A stretch of 10,599 nucleotides of DNA from Goniomonas avonlea (Eukaryota > Cryptophyceae > Goniomonadida > Goniomonadaceae), in assembly GCA_003573635.1 (NCBI GenBank), contig QUTJ01031267.1, positions 1 to 10,599 of the forward strand, given 5' to 3'. The notes beneath the pieces are model-generated. The model had not been told where the DNA came from. It was given only the letters and a program-made list of their open reading frames with translations, and ran no database searches. Made by a program: the position numbers and the translations under genes. Shown piece by piece: positions 8,467-10,599 of this stretch; positions within the stretch are counted from its first letter, which is position 1; every line of letters begins with the position of its first letter.

Positions 8467-10397
8467 TCAAAGTTCACTGTGAAAGGTTTCAACATCTGGC
8501 TCGCAAATTGGGAAACAAGTCATCAGAGAGAGAGAAGAAGAAGAAAAAAAAGTAGACCAACCAGGAGCAAACTCTTCATCATCTTCAGCCTTGGCAACGG
8601 AAGCAGCGGCCTTCGACGCCTTGGCACGTCGCCTTTTAGCACTGCGGCTCAACCCAGCACCGCTTCCTGCCTTTGGCGCTGAGGAACGCTGGATTCGAAG
8701 GATTGTGGCAGTGCCATCCACCGAACCCACTGCCACACTGTGCGGTATGTCAGTATTGGGCCACTGGGATGTTGGTCTGTGTTCGCAATGGGCAACAATG
8801 TCAGAATGTGAGTTGTGTGACTGGATGTTTCCGAGAGTTGTGTGCAATCCATGTTCAAGAATCAAGTACCGATCGCCGCTGACATCGAGGGCAGATAAGG
8901 CAGGCCACAACCCAGTCCCAAAGCCATAAGTGGCATCCGTGCAATTTTCACCACGCACGGTAACGACACCATCCCCTTCCTGCGGCAGCGCATGTCACTA
9001 TGTGCTCATGAATCAAAAAATGACCCAAAAGAAAGAAAGAAAGCACCGGATCTTCAGGGTTGTCGGCCGTGGCAGACGCAAACAGCATGTTGGGAGCCAG
9101 TGCGAGGAAAGTTGGCGCCATCGGGCCGCGAGAGTTGGGTAGATCGTGACGGGTGCTTGTGCGGACGTCCCAGCACTGCGAATGGTTATAAATAAACAAA
9201 TCCTCACAGGTCTTGGAGAGACCAGTTATGCTGATGTCATGAAATCGAACAGTTCGCGAGAATCACCTTGATGTGGCGTCCATGATCTCCCACAAACACA
9301 AAATGGCCTCGCTGGCGGACGGAGGTAACACCACCGGTGTGTTCTGGGAAAGTCATGGTACTCTTGCCAGTGCGCACGTCCCACAGTCGGACTGACATGT
9401 CCTCGGACCCTACGTTACTTCGCGTCAGTGTACACCAGCGCTCTGGCAGGCTCACCTGTAGCACAGGTACTCTCTGATTCAGAATTCATGTCGACACACA
9501 ATACTCCCCCTGAGTGTCCTTTCATGGACATCATCTGCAGTCAAGAAAATCAGCTCGATATGGTTTCGTGACAGCAATACCTGATCGCCCTTTTCGAAAT
9601 CCCAGAGCCGAACACAAGAGTCAGCTGCTCCAGTCACGACAGTATTTCCAAAGGAAGGCAGTGCGAGCGCGCGTACTGGACTGAAACCAAAGATCTCGTT
9701 GATCGTCCGACCCTCCATGTTCCACACCTACATGATGTCAGGACAGCGAGCGCTAGACCAGCAAACGCACTCGGAGAGTACTGTCATCGCTGCCGGAGAA
9801 GTACAACTCGTGAGCAGAAGAGTGAGCGACCGCGCGCACCATTCCTGTATGACCGCCAAGATGTTGGATCTCGTGCCCAGTCTTAGTGTCCCACACCTGC
9901 GGCAGCGATGGTCGTCTCGAGCGACATGTCAACAAATTACCTTCACAGTCTTATCAAGGCTCCCAGTAACAACACGTTCGTTCGCAAACATAATTGAAGT
10001 GATTGCCGCACTGTGGCCTTCCAGAACAACGGAGGAAAACTGGCCACCACGCCATTTGTTGTCGAGCTGCCTGGGCCGGCCCAGTACAGGCTCTTCCTCC
10101 TCCGCTGGGCTAGAAACATTGGGTGCCGATGGAAGCTGTTCCTCGGAATCAACTGTGACAGAAGCAAGCGGACAGTGCTCCTCAAGGCCTGCCAGTTCTG
10201 CTCGTAGAGCAGCCTTGGAGGCCAATTTCTTTCTCTGCTCAGCGGTGGGCTGGGCACCCTGCTGCTTAAGACGACACTCCAATTCGGCACACTGCGAGAG
10301 TGAACAACAAACACAGTATGTCCAAGATCACCTGCCGCAGCTTCTTCTTCACAGCACGAAGTCTCTTGACTTGGTCGGCTTGTGGGTCGGCCTCCAT
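8467..10397 (-). CDS. WD40-repeat protein with N-terminal PYM/eIF2A-like helical motif, 10 exons
   Basis: This is an uncharacterised beta-propeller protein. Exons, minus strand: 10397-10332, 10291-9941, 9896-9771, 9727-9581, 9534-9456, 9409-9267, 9175-9047, 8979-8870, 8737-8562, 8495-8467. Introns are 40-132 bases, all GT-AG with agreeing phases, giving 452 codons (451 residues). Residues 1-65 form a basic then amphipathic helix (VKRLRAVKKKLRQ, later EQRKKLASKAALRAELAGLE). This resembles the ribosome-binding C-terminal segment of PYM and the C-terminus of eIF2A. Residues ~66-100 are acidic linker. From about 105 to 400 come six or seven WD40 blades, with signatures LEGHSAAITS, TGSLDKTVKVWD, GGHTGMVRAV, SGSDDSTLRVWN, GAADSCVRLWD, MKGHSGGVLCVD, TGSEDMSVRLWD, IKCWDVRT and VAVGSVDGTATILR. 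A KRRR-type basic patch and an acidic tail follow. The last intron (8496-8561) is 66 bases and open in frame, so its removal is uncertain; the same stop is used either way. I do not recognise an orthologue with this order of domains. Confidence 0.9.
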
Positions 10398-10483
10398 GGC
10401 AACAAAAAGTCTAGTGCCTATTGTTGACAAGTAGTGGGCCATATGGGCCCTGTTCCCTCAACGCTACCGGTCGACTAANGGCA
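10398..10483. promoter_or_regulatory. Upstream region of the WD40 gene with paired TGGGCC
   Basis: The sequence just upstream of the minus-strand ATG carries two direct TGGGCC copies (10435-10440 and 10444-10449). They form the core of an imperfect inverted repeat, gggccatatgggccc, 38-52 bases before the start codon. No TATA box is clear. One base (10479) is unresolved (n). A promoter role is inferred only from position. Confidence 0.3.
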
Positions 10484-10599
10484 GCAATGCCAACCCTCGG
10501 GGTCGGAGGCATGGCCGACCCTCTGGATCAGAGGCATGGCCAACCCTCTGGGTCGGAGGCATGGCCGACCCTCGCGGTTGGAGGCACGGCCGATTCTCA
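10484..10599. repeat. 25-bp tandem array, at least 4.6 units
   Basis: Units are 10484-10508, 10509-10533, 10534-10558, 10559-10583 and a partial 10584-10599 cut by the window end. The unit begins gcatggccgaccctctgggt and ends cggag. Units differ at a few positions. Most units contain a complementary pair such as CCGACCC/GGGTCGG around a 3-base loop. A period of 25 does not preserve a reading frame, so this is not a coding repeat. Confidence 0.93.

Noticed and set aside
8266-8682. Plus-strand poly-Ser open frame
   Set aside because: The Ser run is the TCTTCC pyrimidine tract, and the rest is antisense to the end of the WD40 gene.
9699-10427. Plus-strand open frame of 242 codons
   Set aside because: Antisense shadow of WD40 exons 1-3, whose introns and WD motifs are clear on the minus strand.

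Overview
This is a eukaryotic nuclear window. It is intron-rich, moderately GC-rich and full of microsatellites and minisatellites. It holds three complete genes whose exons can be joined through canonical GT-AG introns, many of them very short (40-132 bases). The presence of CFAP69, an axonemal central-apparatus protein, means the organism builds motile cilia or flagella. The high intron density, small introns and close resemblance of the CFAP69 exons to the animal protein fit a flagellated protist, perhaps on the holozoan side (choanoflagellate-like). That placement is inference; the sequence does not fix the species.

Layout. Positions 1-1158 carry no recognised gene: a (GT)29 microsatellite, unassigned sequence, an array of about eight units of about 25 bp (676-862), and a perfect 17-bp triplication (1018-1068). 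Positions 6789 down to 1159 (minus strand) hold CFAP69: 15 exons, 960 residues, with repeat-rich introns in the 3' half, including a 107-bp tandem duplication. Positions 6790-7080 form a 291-bp head-to-head promoter region between CFAP69 and RPS17. It contains an X-box-like RFX site, a 14-bp palindrome, an E2F-like site and a symmetric CCAAT box. Positions 7081-7826 (plus strand) hold RPS17, encoding 40S ribosomal protein eS17: 4 coding exons, 138 residues, the first coding exon being the ATG alone. Positions 7827-8466 are a tail-to-tail spacer. Positions 10397 down to 8467 (minus strand) hold a WD40 gene of 10 exons and 451 residues. Its N-terminus resembles the basic helical motif of PYM and the eIF2A C-terminus. 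The right edge (10484-10599) is a second, unrelated 25-bp tandem array that runs off the window.

The genes are not a functional cluster in the bacterial sense. CFAP69 serves the cilium and RPS17 the ribosome. The WD40 protein is uncharacterised, with a possible ribosome or translation link suggested only by its N-terminal motif. The points most worth following are the shared ciliary/ribosomal promoter, the unusual WD40 architecture, the introns that are open in frame with lengths divisible by three, and the dyad-bearing 25-bp arrays at both ends.
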